Assembly (NCBI RefSeq): GCF_025628985.1
Contig: NZ_JAOTEM010000002.1
Span: forward strand, 248,001 to 312,000
Length of the DNA: 64,000 bases
Direction of reading: 5' to 3'
Source of the DNA: Chryseobacterium edaphi
GTDB taxonomy: Bacteria; Bacteroidota; Bacteroidia; Flavobacteriales; Weeksellaceae
Under the pieces are notes generated by a model, which saw only the letters and a list, made by a program, of their open reading frames with translations, ran no database searches and was not told where the DNA came from. This document shows positions 9,317 to 18,013 of the stretch, piece after piece; position 1 is the stretch's first letter; each line of letters starts with the position of its first letter. The position numbers and the translations under genes were made by a program.

Positions 9317-10056
9317 TATTTATAAGTTATTTGTCTTGGTTTACCTAAATAGGCACAGTAAGTAGAATACATTACTATCATAATAAAGGGTGCACTAAAA
9401 ATTATACCAATACAACACAAAAAGATTCCTGCAATACTAATAAGTCCTCCTAAAATGGCAACTCCTAAAAATACACCGTAGTTTTCTTTAGCAATATTGA
9501 AGGTTTTGCTCAGTGCTTCAACCGCAGATAAATTTTCGAATAATAAAATAGGATATCCTATCAAAAACAATGGATAAACAAAGAAAACAGGTATAACACA
9601 CATTATAAAAGAAATCCACAGAATGATATTGGTGATCAAACTATAAAGAAGAATATTCCCTAGATTCTGACGGTAACCTATGAAAAGATCAGAAAACTCA
9701 ACCGGAACTTTTGTGTTAAATTTATTCGCAATGTAGATTAAACCAACATATAATGGTGAAAGTAAAATTCCTACAACGCTGGAAAAAGAATAATAAAGTG
9801 ACAATCCCGGTTTATTCCAATAACCTCTGTAATATTCGGAATAATCACCGTCAAAATCTCTGTAGTCACCAAATCCGCTCCAGGAATTAAATCCTGTAAT
9901 CGACTGTAGTAAAAAATCTGCAAGCAGATAGATAATCATAGCGACAACTCCGTAGAGAATCACTCCTTTATACATTTCAAAAGCATGAGAGATGATCGAT
10001 CCTGTATTTCGATCTGGGGCAAAACCTTGTTGGTCAAATTCGTTAAAGTCGGACAT
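9316..10056 (-). CDS. Membrane protein of unknown function
   Basis: A 246-residue protein with about five hydrophobic segments (roughly residues 32-52, 90-112, 138-165, 172-195, 198-235). The last region is rich in Gly, Ile and Cys. The N terminus (SDFNEFDQQGFAPDRNTGSII) is soluble. It resembles DUF975/glycerophosphoryl-diesterase membrane-domain-like proteins in layout only, and I do not recognise it. It overlaps the permease gene by 1 base. Confidence 0.7.
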   Translation of the reverse strand: MSDFNEFDQQGFAPDRNTGSIISHAFEMYKGVILYGVVAMIIYLLADFLLQSITGFNSWSGFGDYRDFDGDYSEYYRGYWNKPGLSLYYSFSSVVGILLSPLYVGLIYIANKFNTKVPVEFSDLFIGYRQNLGNILLYSLITNIILWISFIMCVIPVFFVYPLFLIGYPILLFENLSAVEALSKTFNIAKENYGVFLGVAILGGLISIAGIFLCCIGIIFSAPFIMIVMYSTYCAYLGKPRQITYK

Positions 10057-10123
10057 GGTGTTATTTTTTAATGTTTCTCAAATTTAATTTTTTTTGAGAA
10101 GAAAACTGTCACCATTTTTAAAT

Positions 10124-10858
10124 TTAACTTTTTTCGTCGAAAATGGTTTTGTAAAGTGAATAAATCATTGCATTCCAGAAAGGCAACGTCAATAATCCGC
10201 CAACTAAAAATAATGCAAAACCAATATATTTAAATAAAATCGCAACTATTACGCAAACGAAAATTTCAATAAAATAAAGCTTTAAAACTTTCCAATTTAG
10301 GGCAATTCCTTCAAAAATTGTTTTGTTTTGGAAAAACATCAAAGGTGCTACAAATAATGTTACCAATACCCAAACAACGGGAAGTATGATTGTTTGAGCA
10401 ATCAATGTATAAAAGAAAAACCAAAAAATAAAGTAGCTTACATATCGGAAAAAATTAAGCCCATTATATCCTGCAAATAGGTCTCCGATAACTACTGTTT
10501 CTTTTAAATCAATTTTTCTGAAAATTTGAAAAAATCCCAGATTTAAAGGATATAGAAAAATCTGAACTGCAACAATTCCTAAATAAAAATTCTGAAAACC
10601 TTCGGTTCCCATGATTGCTGCAATGTTATTTTTATATTCGTCCATTCCAGCCGGTCCCGCTTTCATGTAATCCGAAGCTGCACCTAAGAACTGATCCATA
10701 ATTCCATATTTGTCAGAAAAATAAAACATCACGGTCAAAAATATCGCGAGATAAATGATTGAAAACATCAGCTGATAAAGCAATGTTCTGTTCCAATAAT
10801 AAAAAGCCTGTTTTAAAATAAAATCGAGTCCCGGTTTTTGTGGATATTTCTCCTGCAT
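10124..10858 (-). CDS. Membrane protein of unknown function
   Basis: A 244-residue protein with about five or six hydrophobic segments: residues ~30-50, 100-120, 130-165, 170-185 and 200-235. The ATG at 10858 (MQEKYPQKPGLDF) is chosen over 10876 because a -7 box on this strand occupies 10881-10874 and would overlap the longer start. General shape resembles its downstream neighbour, suggesting a related pair of membrane proteins in one transcription unit ending with the DUF3820 gene. Function not recognised. Confidence 0.65.
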   Translation of the reverse strand: MQEKYPQKPGLDFILKQAFYYWNRTLLYQLMFSIIYLAIFLTVMFYFSDKYGIMDQFLGAASDYMKAGPAGMDEYKNNIAAIMGTEGFQNFYLGIVAVQIFLYPLNLGFFQIFRKIDLKETVVIGDLFAGYNGLNFFRYVSYFIFWFFFYTLIAQTIILPVVWVLVTLFVAPLMFFQNKTIFEGIALNWKVLKLYFIEIFVCVIVAILFKYIGFALFLVGGLLTLPFWNAMIYSLYKTIFDEKS

Positions 10859-10872
10859 TGAAAATAATTTGT

Positions 10873-10902
10873 GCAAAAGTAAACATCAATAACTACTTTT
10901 GC
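10873..10902. promoter_or_regulatory. Back-to-back divergent promoters
   Basis: GCAAAAGTA (10873-10881) and TACTTTTGC (10894-10902) are perfect inverted copies. Each is a Bacteroidetes -7 box (TACTTTTG), one per strand. They drive the membrane-protein operon leftward and pabB rightward, and they fix the start codons at 10858 and 10939. Confidence 0.7.
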
Positions 10903-10938
10903 GGAATGTTTTCGGCAAATCATCAAAAATTTATTGAA

Positions 10939-11883
10939 ATGGACGAACTTTCGCTTCAGAAAGTTCCCTTTTTCTTTATCACAGATTTTCTTGTGGATCA
11001 AATCGAAATTTACACTGAAGAACAATTAGAAAAAAAGGGTTTATTGATTGATTTTCAAAATTTTAAAAATACAAAACCAACAGAAGAACTACATAAAAAA
11101 ACAGAATGGAAATCTTTTCCAGAAACTATAGAAAGCTTTAAAAAAGGATTTGATAAAGTTCAGAAAAACATCAGATTAGGAAATTCTTACCTCGTTAATT
11201 ATACCCGGAAAACAAAAATTGAAACCAACCTGACTTTAGAAGAAATTTTCTATCATTCTAGGGCAAAATATAAGGTTTTATATAAAGATTTTTTCGTATT
11301 TTTTTCTCCTGAAACTTTTGTGAAGATCAGTGACAACAAAATCCTCACTTATCCCATGAAAGGAACTATTGATGCATCTTTACCCAATGCAGAGGAAATT
11401 TTGAAGAATGATAAAAAGGAAAAAGCAGAGCATTATACCGTAGTCGATTTGTTGCGAAATGATCTTAGTATGGTTGCAGATGATGTGAAGGTTGATAAAT
11501 TCCAACATATTGATTTCCTCAAAACACAGCAAAAAGATCTGTTTGCTATGAGTTCAGAAATTTCCGGGAATTTAAAGCCCGAATTTCAGGGGAAAATTGG
11601 CAGCATCATGCGAAAACTTTTGCCTGCAGGATCAATTTTAGGAGCGCCAAAACCGAAAACTTTAGAAATCACGCTCGAAGCAGAAGGATTTGACAGAGGT
11701 TTCTATACGGGAGTTTGTGGCTGGTTTGACGGAGAGAACCTCGACAGTTGTGTGATGATCCGTTTTATTGAAAAAGAAAATGATACACTCTATTTCAAAA
11801 GCGGTGGCGGAATTACCCACATGAGCACATTAGAAGACGAGTATCAAGAAATGAAAAATAAAATTTATGTCCCAATTCATTGA
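10939..11883 (+). CDS. pabB: Aminodeoxychorismate synthase component I
   Basis: A 314-residue chorismate-binding enzyme that converts chorismate with ammonia to 4-amino-4-deoxychorismate for folate. Visible motifs: YPMKGTIDAS, VDLLRNDLSMVADDV, AGSILGAPKPKTLEI, GFYTGVCGWFDGE and the C-terminal GGGITHMSTLEDEYQEM. It is the short form, lacking the N-terminal extension of the longer TrpE/PabB proteins. The start at 10939 (MDELSL) is preferred because the -7 box at 10894-10901 leaves no leader for upstream ATGs. It overlaps pabC by 17 bases, so the two are coupled. Confidence 0.88.
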   Translation: MDELSLQKVPFFFITDFLVDQIEIYTEEQLEKKGLLIDFQNFKNTKPTEELHKKTEWKSFPETIESFKKGFDKVQKNIRLGNSYLVNYTRKTKIETNLTLEEIFYHSRAKYKVLYKDFFVFFSPETFVKISDNKILTYPMKGTIDASLPNAEEILKNDKKEKAEHYTVVDLLRNDLSMVADDVKVDKFQHIDFLKTQQKDLFAMSSEISGNLKPEFQGKIGSIMRKLLPAGSILGAPKPKTLEITLEAEGFDRGFYTGVCGWFDGENLDSCVMIRFIEKENDTLYFKSGGGITHMSTLEDEYQEMKNKIYVPIH

Positions 11884-12493
11884 AAGCATTAAAGTAGAAG
11901 ATCAGGAAATGTTCCTGCTGGAATATCACCAAAAACGTGTCAACGATACTTTTTCCCATTTCGGGAAAGAAGGTTCTATCGATCTGGATAAAATTTTTAA
12001 AAACCTGAATCATGACGAGGACGGCTTGTACAAACTAAGGCTGACTTACGATCTGGATAAAAAATTCAGAACCATGATGATTCCGTATGCGATTCCGGAG
12101 ATCCACGACTTTCAGTTGGTTGAGAACAATATTTATGATTATTCTTTCAAGTTTGAAGACCGTAAGGAACTGGAAAAAATGAAGGCTAAATCTAAAGCTG
12201 AAGAAATTATTATTGTCAAAAATAATCACATTACCGATACATCGTTTTCCAATCTTTTATTTCAAAAAGGGAAAGAATGGTTTACGCCATCAACTTATCT
12301 TTTAAATGGTGTTCAGAGACAAAATCTTTTAAAGAAAAAGAAAATCAAAGAAGCAGAAATCACTTTGCAAAACATCAAGGAATTTTCACATTTTCAATTG
12401 ATTAATGCCTTGAATGATTTTGATGATATGTTTATCTATCCAATTTCTAAAATCACCAATCTTCCCGGAAATAATGATTATTTAGATCTTTAG
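11867..12493 (+). CDS. pabC: Class IV aminotransferase family, probable aminodeoxychorismate lyase
   Basis: A 208-residue PLP class IV enzyme. The conserved part is KAEEIIIVKNNHITDTSFSNLLFQKGKEWFTPSTYLLNGVQRQNLL, the usual D-T-S-x-N and P-x2-x-LxG-x-xR pattern of PabC/IlvE folds. The usual catalytic Lys region is replaced by a more divergent RLTYDLDKKFRTMM stretch. Overlap with pabB strongly supports the folate role: release of pyruvate from aminodeoxychorismate to give p-aminobenzoate. It is short compared with typical PabC (about 270 residues), as in other Flavobacteriia. Confidence 0.8.
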   Translation: MSQFIESIKVEDQEMFLLEYHQKRVNDTFSHFGKEGSIDLDKIFKNLNHDEDGLYKLRLTYDLDKKFRTMMIPYAIPEIHDFQLVENNIYDYSFKFEDRKELEKMKAKSKAEEIIIVKNNHITDTSFSNLLFQKGKEWFTPSTYLLNGVQRQNLLKKKKIKEAEITLQNIKEFSHFQLINALNDFDDMFIYPISKITNLPGNNDYLDL

Positions 12494-12560
12494 AATTTAT
12501 TCTGAATAGTAGTTTTAAAATAATTTTCTTTTCCCCAACCCTAAAAGGAGGAAAATTATA

Positions 12561-12621
12561 TTAAAATTTCATCACAATTACAACTTTAGGGACGGGAAAA
12601 TTAATTTTGATGAAATTTTAA
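12561..12621. repeat. Structured intergenic inverted repeat between pabC and menD
   Basis: Perfect 14-base arms TTAAAATTTCATCA (12561-12574) and TGATGAAATTTTAA (12608-12621) surround a 33-base loop. A second complementary pair, CCCTAAA (12539-12545) and TTTAGGG (12585-12591), competes with it. It lies between convergent genes and may act as a terminator or be an intergenic repeat element. Confidence 0.5.
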
Positions 12622-12633
12622 ATCCTTCTAATT

Positions 12634-14304
12634 TTATTTTAAAAAATTAAAATAAGCCTTCAAAACATCTGCATTGTTTTTTCCTTGTGTAAAAACTTCA
12701 ATGATTTTTGGCTGAACATCAGGTTTATAAAAATTATCTAAAACACGGTCAAGCGTTCCATCATCTTCCACTTTTGTATAAGTGAAACCAAAATGTTTAG
12801 CTAAAAACTCTGCATTTTTATGATGTTTTGTGGCGATAAATTCATCTAAAGTATTAGGATTTGCATTTCCAGGTCCCGGAATAATTTTGAAGATATTTCC
12901 TTCCCCATTATTGAAGATCATAATTCTTGTAAATGGCGGAATGTATTGATTCCAAAGTCCGTTGATATCGTAAAAGAAACTTAAATCACCCGTAATCAAT
13001 AATGTTGGTTTTGCATTTTTAATCGCAAAACCCATCGCTGTGGAAGTTGAACCATCAATTCCGCTGGTTCCTCGGTTGCAATATATTTTTCTTTTACCAA
13101 AATCAAACAATTGCGCATATCGAATTGCCGAACTGTTACTGAAATGGATATTGTAATTCTCAGGAATGCTGTTAGAAGCTTTATTGAAGAAATAAAAATC
13201 TGAAAACTCAATCAGATTCAGAAACTCAGAATGCTTTTTGTCTTTTTTATCCCTCAAAACATCCCAAAGATTGTAATATGGTTTTGGTTCCAGATTGATA
13301 AAATGCAAAAGTTTAGAGAAGAAAATTTCAGGTTTTACCTCAACTTTTTGAGTCAAAGCAAAATAAGTATCGGGTTGCCAAACCTCATCCAAATGCCAAT
13401 GTTGTTTTGGATGTGCTTTTCTTAAAAACTGCTTTACCCTTTTAGAAACAACATTCTGTCCAACAGTGATCAATAAATCTGGAGCATAGGTTTTGTAATC
13501 TTCTTCTGAAAAATGGGTTACATAACGGTCGATATGTCTAAAAAACTTATCGTGATGCAGATTTGAGTTGACTTCACTTAAAACAACAACGGTATGATTT
13601 TTTACGAGTTGTGTTAACTGATTTTCCAGTTCAGGACTGTAATCTTTTGTCCCGACCAAAAGCATAATACGTTGTGAAGTATTCCAGTCGGCAACTAAGT
13701 TTGACGGAATTTCGTATTCTTTCTTTTTAATCGTCTTTTCGACAACCGGAAATTTAGGTAATTCCGAAACCAAGTCGTACAATGGTTCTTCCAATGGAAT
13801 ATTGATATGAACAGGACCTTGTTTTTCAAAACAAAGTTCAATTGCTTTTTTAATAATGTCTGAATTAATATCTTCCGCATTGTCTTTGCTGTCTTCCAAC
13901 AGTTCAAAATCGCCGTAAGAATGCTGATGAAAAATATTCTTTTGTCGGATCGTTTGTCCGTCAAAAAGATCAACGTAATCTGTTGGTCGGTCCGCTGTTA
14001 AGATCAAAAGCGGAATATTTGAATAAAAAGCTTCCGTAACAGCAGGATAATAATTTGCTGCTGCAGAACCGCTTGTGCAGGTGATTGCAACCGGTTTTTT
14101 TTCACTTATTGCCATTCCAAGAGCTACAAAGGCTGCACTTCTTTCATCAACGATACTGAAACAATTGAAGTCATCCAATTCCGAAAAATGAATTGCCAGA
14201 GGAGCATTTCGTGATCCCGGAGATATAACAACGTCTAAAATTCCGTATTGCTGAAAAAGATTGGCAAGTACCTGAATACTTCTCTTGGAGGAATATTTTT
14301 TCAT
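12634..14304 (-). CDS. menD: 2-succinyl-5-enolpyruvyl-6-hydroxy-3-cyclohexene-1-carboxylate synthase
   Basis: A 556-residue thiamine-diphosphate enzyme of menaquinone synthesis, joining isochorismate and 2-oxoglutarate. The N terminus (VISPGSRNAPLAIHF) and ACTSGSAAANYYPAVTEAFYSNIPLLILTADRP are diagnostic of MenD, as are RGTSGIDGSTSTAMGFA and the ThDP-binding GDLSFFYDINGL...NNGEGNIF near residues 440-475. Full length. It is transcribed alone, with the structured intergenic region at its 3' side. Menaquinone is the usual respiratory quinone of Flavobacteriia. Confidence 0.96.
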   Translation of the reverse strand: MKKYSSKRSIQVLANLFQQYGILDVVISPGSRNAPLAIHFSELDDFNCFSIVDERSAAFVALGMAISEKKPVAITCTSGSAAANYYPAVTEAFYSNIPLLILTADRPTDYVDLFDGQTIRQKNIFHQHSYGDFELLEDSKDNAEDINSDIIKKAIELCFEKQGPVHINIPLEEPLYDLVSELPKFPVVEKTIKKKEYEIPSNLVADWNTSQRIMLLVGTKDYSPELENQLTQLVKNHTVVVLSEVNSNLHHDKFFRHIDRYVTHFSEEDYKTYAPDLLITVGQNVVSKRVKQFLRKAHPKQHWHLDEVWQPDTYFALTQKVEVKPEIFFSKLLHFINLEPKPYYNLWDVLRDKKDKKHSEFLNLIEFSDFYFFNKASNSIPENYNIHFSNSSAIRYAQLFDFGKRKIYCNRGTSGIDGSTSTAMGFAIKNAKPTLLITGDLSFFYDINGLWNQYIPPFTRIMIFNNGEGNIFKIIPGPGNANPNTLDEFIATKHHKNAEFLAKHFGFTYTKVEDDGTLDRVLDNFYKPDVQPKIIEVFTQGKNNADVLKAYFNFLK

Positions 14305-14429
14305 GTGGCAAATTTAGGGATAAATGCTTAATTTTAAAATGATTTACATAATGTTTAATTGATATTAAATTTTATTTAGGCCGTTTTAATCTATGTTTTC
14401 AAAGCAATTTTTTAAAAAGAAAAATCAAA

Positions 14430-14840
14430 TTAGTTATAAAAGGATATTACTTTTGAACTCCCCTTCTGATCCTCAATTACAACTTTTATCGTGTCTGTTT
14501 TAATTTTTTGATGTGTCTTTTTTCCTTCTTCCCAAGTCATATCTTTAAAAAATAAATTCCCATTTGAAAAGCTCTTGCTTGTAATGGATTCTAACTTTCC
14601 ATAAACTTTAGACTCAACACTTAGGATATTAATTTTTCTTTGTTTTTCAGACTTATCCTGAACATGAAATACCAAACCTGCTTTTGGTAAATTATTCATT
14701 CGCGATGTATGATTAAAAAAATATCCTACAGAAAAATAATATTCGTCCATAACTACACTTTGATTATTATATTCAGTTATTGAATAAGGAGCACAACTAT
14801 ACAGGCAAAAAATAATGACACCAAGAAATCCTTTTTTCAT
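14430..14840 (-). CDS. Small lipoprotein of unknown function
   Basis: A 136-residue protein if started at 14840 (MKKGFLGVIIFCLYSCAPYS), which gives a clean lipoprotein signal ending at the Cys in LYSC; the ATG at 14864 adds eight residues ahead of the signal and is less likely. The rest is polar with beta-like alternation and no cysteine or known motif. Transcribed alone. No function recognised. Confidence 0.65.
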   Translation of the reverse strand: MKKGFLGVIIFCLYSCAPYSITEYNNQSVVMDEYYFSVGYFFNHTSRMNNLPKAGLVFHVQDKSEKQRKINILSVESKVYGKLESITSKSFSNGNLFFKDMTWEEGKKTHQKIKTDTIKVVIEDQKGSSKVISFYN

Positions 14841-15004
14841 ACAAAATGATTTAAGTATATTCAAATATAATAAAAGTCTATTGGCAACCTATACCATTTG
14901 TCATATTACCTGACATCTTAATCTTTCTTTTTGCATTCAACAAATAAATTCATAAATAAATAATCTAAAAACTGTAAATTAGCCCCACGTAAAATTTCTA
15001 TAAA

Positions 15005-15955
15005 ATGGATAAAATACCTAGTGTAGACCTGCGTGATTTCCTTTCGGGTGACCCGGAACGCAAACAGAAATTTGTAAATGAAATCGGAAAAGCTTACGAA
15101 GAAATTGGTTTTGTTGCCTTAAAAGGACATTTCCTTGATGACAAACTTGTAAGTGATCTTTATGGAGAAGTGAAAAACTTCTTTGACCTTCCCACAGAAA
15201 CCAAACAAAAGTACGAGATCCCCGGAATTGGAGGACAAAGAGGCTATGTAGGTTTCGGAAAAGAAACTGCAAAAGGATTTAAAAAAGGTGATTTGAAAGA
15301 GTTTTGGCATTTCGGACAATATGTTTCGGATGATTCAAAATACAAAAGCCAATATCCTGACAATGTGATCGTAGACGAACTTCCAAAATTCAACGCAGTA
15401 GGTAAGGAAACTTACCAAATGCTTGAAAAAACAGGAAAATATGTTTTGAGAGCTTTGGCATTGTATCTTGGTATTGACGAATTTTATTTTGATGATAAAA
15501 TTGCTGAAGGTAATTCTATTTTAAGACCAATCCACTATCCGCCAATCACTCAGGAACCGGATGATGCGGTAAGAGCTGCTGCTCATGGAGACATCAATCT
15601 GATTACTCTTTTGATGGGTTCTCAGGGAAAAGGACTTCAGGTTCAAAACCACAAAGGAGAATGGATTGATGCGATTGCAGAACCAGACGAATTGATGATC
15701 AACGTTGGAGATATGCTTTCAAGACATACCAACAATAAACTGAAATCTACGATTCACAGAGTGGTTAATCCGCCAAGAGAATTGTGGGGAACTTCAAGAT
15801 ATTCAATTCCTTTCTTTATGCATCCCGTAAGTGAAATGTCGCTGAATGCACTTGAAAATTGTGTTGATGAAAAGAATCCGAAGTTATATGAAGATACAAC
15901 AGCAGGAGAATTTTTACATGAAAGACTGATTGAATTAGGATTAATTAAAAAGTAA
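15005..15955 (+). CDS. Isopenicillin N synthase-like 2OG-Fe(II) oxygenase
   Basis: A 316-residue non-haem iron dioxygenase. The N-terminal DIOX_N part (IPSVDLRDFLSGDPERKQKFVNEIGKAYEEIGFVALKGH) is followed by the 2OG-FeII_Oxy core: AAHGDINLITLLMG supplies the first His and the Asp, and STIHRVVNPP supplies the second His, followed by RYSIPFFMHP whose Arg binds 2-oxoglutarate. Such enzymes hydroxylate or desaturate small molecules; the substrate is unknown. It stands alone and ends at a terminator at 16000. Confidence 0.88.
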   Translation: MDKIPSVDLRDFLSGDPERKQKFVNEIGKAYEEIGFVALKGHFLDDKLVSDLYGEVKNFFDLPTETKQKYEIPGIGGQRGYVGFGKETAKGFKKGDLKEFWHFGQYVSDDSKYKSQYPDNVIVDELPKFNAVGKETYQMLEKTGKYVLRALALYLGIDEFYFDDKIAEGNSILRPIHYPPITQEPDDAVRAAAHGDINLITLLMGSQGKGLQVQNHKGEWIDAIAEPDELMINVGDMLSRHTNNKLKSTIHRVVNPPRELWGTSRYSIPFFMHPVSEMSLNALENCVDEKNPKLYEDTTAGEFLHERLIELGLIKK

Positions 15956-15999
15956 TTAGATATAATTTCTAAGATATTTTTGAATTATCTAATATAAAT

Positions 16000-16027
16000 A
16001 AAACCGCTTTTTTAAGGCGGTTTTTTG
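16000..16027. terminator. Bidirectional terminator
   Basis: Stem AAAACCGC (16000-16007) with GCGGTTTT (16017-16024), then T-rich sequence. It lies between the convergent oxygenase and lipoprotein genes. Confidence 0.8.
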
Positions 16028-16029
16028 TT

Positions 16030-16485
16030 TTAATAACAATTTCCGCTGCAACTTCCGGCATTTTGATAATCATCCGGCGTTACGGTATAAATTTTCGTTC
16101 CCACACCGTTATTCAGATTGTTAAAAATATTTCGGGGATCTGCGTTGCAATCATTGGTATCGCTACAACTTTTATAATGAACTTTTTTCTGATTATTAAA
16201 CACAATATCCAATTCGTACACATTAGCCTCAAACAGCAAAACTCCCATATTATATCCGTCATAAGGAGCGCCGTCTTTATATTGTTTTTGAATTTTAGCA
16301 TTATTCGGAACCGTTACTTTTTTACTGTAATTCGGCAAACCATTATCAAACGGAACTATTTCCAGAGTAAATCCTGAATTATTTAAGAAGGTATAATCAT
16401 AGATCACAGGTTGATCATCACAATGATCGCAATTGCCGCAACCTGAAACAATTAGAAGACTGAAAATTATAATTAAATATTTCAT
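16030..16485 (-). CDS. Cysteine-containing lipoprotein of unknown function
   Basis: A 151-residue protein with a lipoprotein signal (MKYLIIIFSLLIVSGCGNCDHCDD, lipid Cys at residue 16). The mature part has paired cysteines at both ends (CGNCDHCDD; SCSDTNDCNADP; GSCSGNCY), which would suit disulfides in the periplasm. No catalytic motif is recognised. Confidence 0.7.
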   Translation of the reverse strand: MKYLIIIFSLLIVSGCGNCDHCDDQPVIYDYTFLNNSGFTLEIVPFDNGLPNYSKKVTVPNNAKIQKQYKDGAPYDGYNMGVLLFEANVYELDIVFNNQKKVHYKSCSDTNDCNADPRNIFNNLNNGVGTKIYTVTPDDYQNAGSCSGNCY

Positions 16486-16547
16486 AAAACCGTTTTAGCC
16501 AAATATAATATTATTTTACAGATGATTAAATAAGAATATGATCTTAA

Positions 16548-16630
16548 CACTCTGTTTGTCATTCTGTAGGAATCTAAAAGATGTTTTATCATTTAGCAGG
16601 TGAGATTCTTACAGAATGACAAACAGTGTG
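16548..16630. repeat. Near-perfect 28-bp inverted repeat (REP/MITE-like intergenic element)
   Basis: Arms at 16548-16575 and 16603-16630 match at 26 of 28 positions when one is reverse-complemented; the core reads TTTGTCATTCTGTAGGAATC. The 27-base centre is not symmetrical. From memory, GTCATTCTG...GAATC sequences recur between genes in Chryseobacterium genomes, so this is probably a dispersed palindromic element. It sits between two 3' gene ends and the peptide-export operon. Confidence 0.6.
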
Positions 16631-16708
16631 TTGATTTTATATTTCAATAATAAGTATAACTTATATATATATCTAATTGAAAATAATAGTATTAAAATAG
16701 AAATGAAA

Positions 16709-18013
16709 TTATGACTGATATCCAAGCAATTTCCTCATCTGATAAAAGAATCTTTCAATCAATCTTAAATCCTGGGTCACGATTTCTGCATTTCCTCTTA
16801 ATTCTTTATCAAATTTTAAAGTCTTGTTATAAGAAGTTTTTAAACCTTTAGGCAACACAACATCAACATAATAGTTTCCTTTATCATCGGGAATCAGAGA
16901 AATATTCTGCACTTTTCCTTCGATAATTCCATATTCTTGAAAACGGTAGTTGTCTAATTTAATTAAAACCTTTTCTCCTGGAATAATTTTCCCTGAATTT
17001 GCTGTCGGCACAGACATTCTTCCTACCAATTGTTCTGTATGATCCGGTAAAATTGAGATGATCGGATCTCCAGCTTTTACAAACTGGTTTTCACCAAAAA
17101 ATTGCTGAAAACTCGCCATTCCGTCTGTAGAAGAAATGATGAGATATGTTTGCTCCCACTGTTTTAGCGACTTTCTTAGCTGTTCAAATAACTGCAAAGT
17201 TTGTGAAGAATAATTGATTTTATCTTTCTCGGTATTAATTGCCGTTCCGCTTTTTGTTTTATTTAAATTGGAAATACTTTCCTGCATCTGAGACAAAGAA
17301 ATATTGATGTTTTCTAAATTTTGTTGCGCCTGAAGATATTTAATTTTTTCACCTTCAAGTTCTACGGCAGCAATTACGCCCTGATTGTATAATTCCTGCG
17401 AACGCTGATAACTTTTGCGCGTAAGTTCGGCTTTTGCAGCTTCCAGATTTTTTTGCTGTCTTAAATTGGCAATTCTGCTTCTGGATTCTGAAATGCTTTG
17501 ATTCGCAGCAATATTTTCCGGCGCATAAGGTTGTAATCTTGTGAACAGACTTTCATCCTGAAAAGCTTTAGCGAAACTGTTGTAATCTGCCTGAAGCTCG
17601 CCCAATTTAAAATGAGAAGCTTCATTAACTGGAAATGCCGTTAATTGATTAGACGAAAGAGAATCGACCAGTTTTTTAAGTTTTAAAACATCCTGATAAT
17701 TCGCCGTTGACTGCAAAACAATTAGAACATCTCTTTTTTTTACTTTCGTGTGATCTTTAATAAATATTTTTTCGATTTTTGAACTGCTTCTTGCTTCAAT
17801 TTTCTCAGGCGGATTTTGCGAAGTCACAATAATCGGAGCCGGAACAAATTCCGGATATTTAATGATGTAGCTCATTACTAAAACAAGCAGCAATATGATT
17901 AATATAATTGTATTTCCCCATCGGAACATCCAATGTGGCGGTTCCGTAAGAATATCCTGTACGCTTTCTGAGCGCAACTCAATATTATCTAGTAAATCTT
18001 TTTTAGTTTCCAA
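16709..18013 (-). CDS. HlyD-family membrane fusion protein of the peptide exporter
   Basis: A 434-residue periplasmic adaptor. It has one N-terminal membrane helix (about residues 34-52), a lipoyl-like half (PIIVTSQNPPEKIEARSSSKIEKIFIKDHTKV), a long coiled-coil hairpin (roughly 120-280, with ARSx-type heptads) and a beta-barrel part near VGRMSVPTANSGKIIPGEKVLIKL. It would link the inner-membrane C39-ABC exporter to an outer-membrane channel. It overlaps the ABC gene by 11 bases and is the last gene of the 22514-16709 operon. No TolC-like gene is in the window. Confidence 0.9.
   Translation of the reverse strand: METKKDLLDNIELRSESVQDILTEPPHWMFRWGNTIILIILLLVLVMSYIIKYPEFVPAPIIVTSQNPPEKIEARSSSKIEKIFIKDHTKVKKRDVLIVLQSTANYQDVLKLKKLVDSLSSNQLTAFPVNEASHFKLGELQADYNSFAKAFQDESLFTRLQPYAPENIAANQSISESRSRIANLRQQKNLEAAKAELTRKSYQRSQELYNQGVIAAVELEGEKIKYLQAQQNLENINISLSQMQESISNLNKTKSGTAINTEKDKINYSSQTLQLFEQLRKSLKQWEQTYLIISSTDGMASFQQFFGENQFVKAGDPIISILPDHTEQLVGRMSVPTANSGKIIPGEKVLIKLDNYRFQEYGIIEGKVQNISLIPDDKGNYYVDVVLPKGLKTSYNKTLKFDKELRGNAEIVTQDLRLIERFFYQMRKLLGYQS

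Noticed and set aside
10840-10938. Upstream starts for pabB (10840, 10906)
   Set aside because: A perfect -7 box at 10894-10901 leaves those codons at or before the transcription start.
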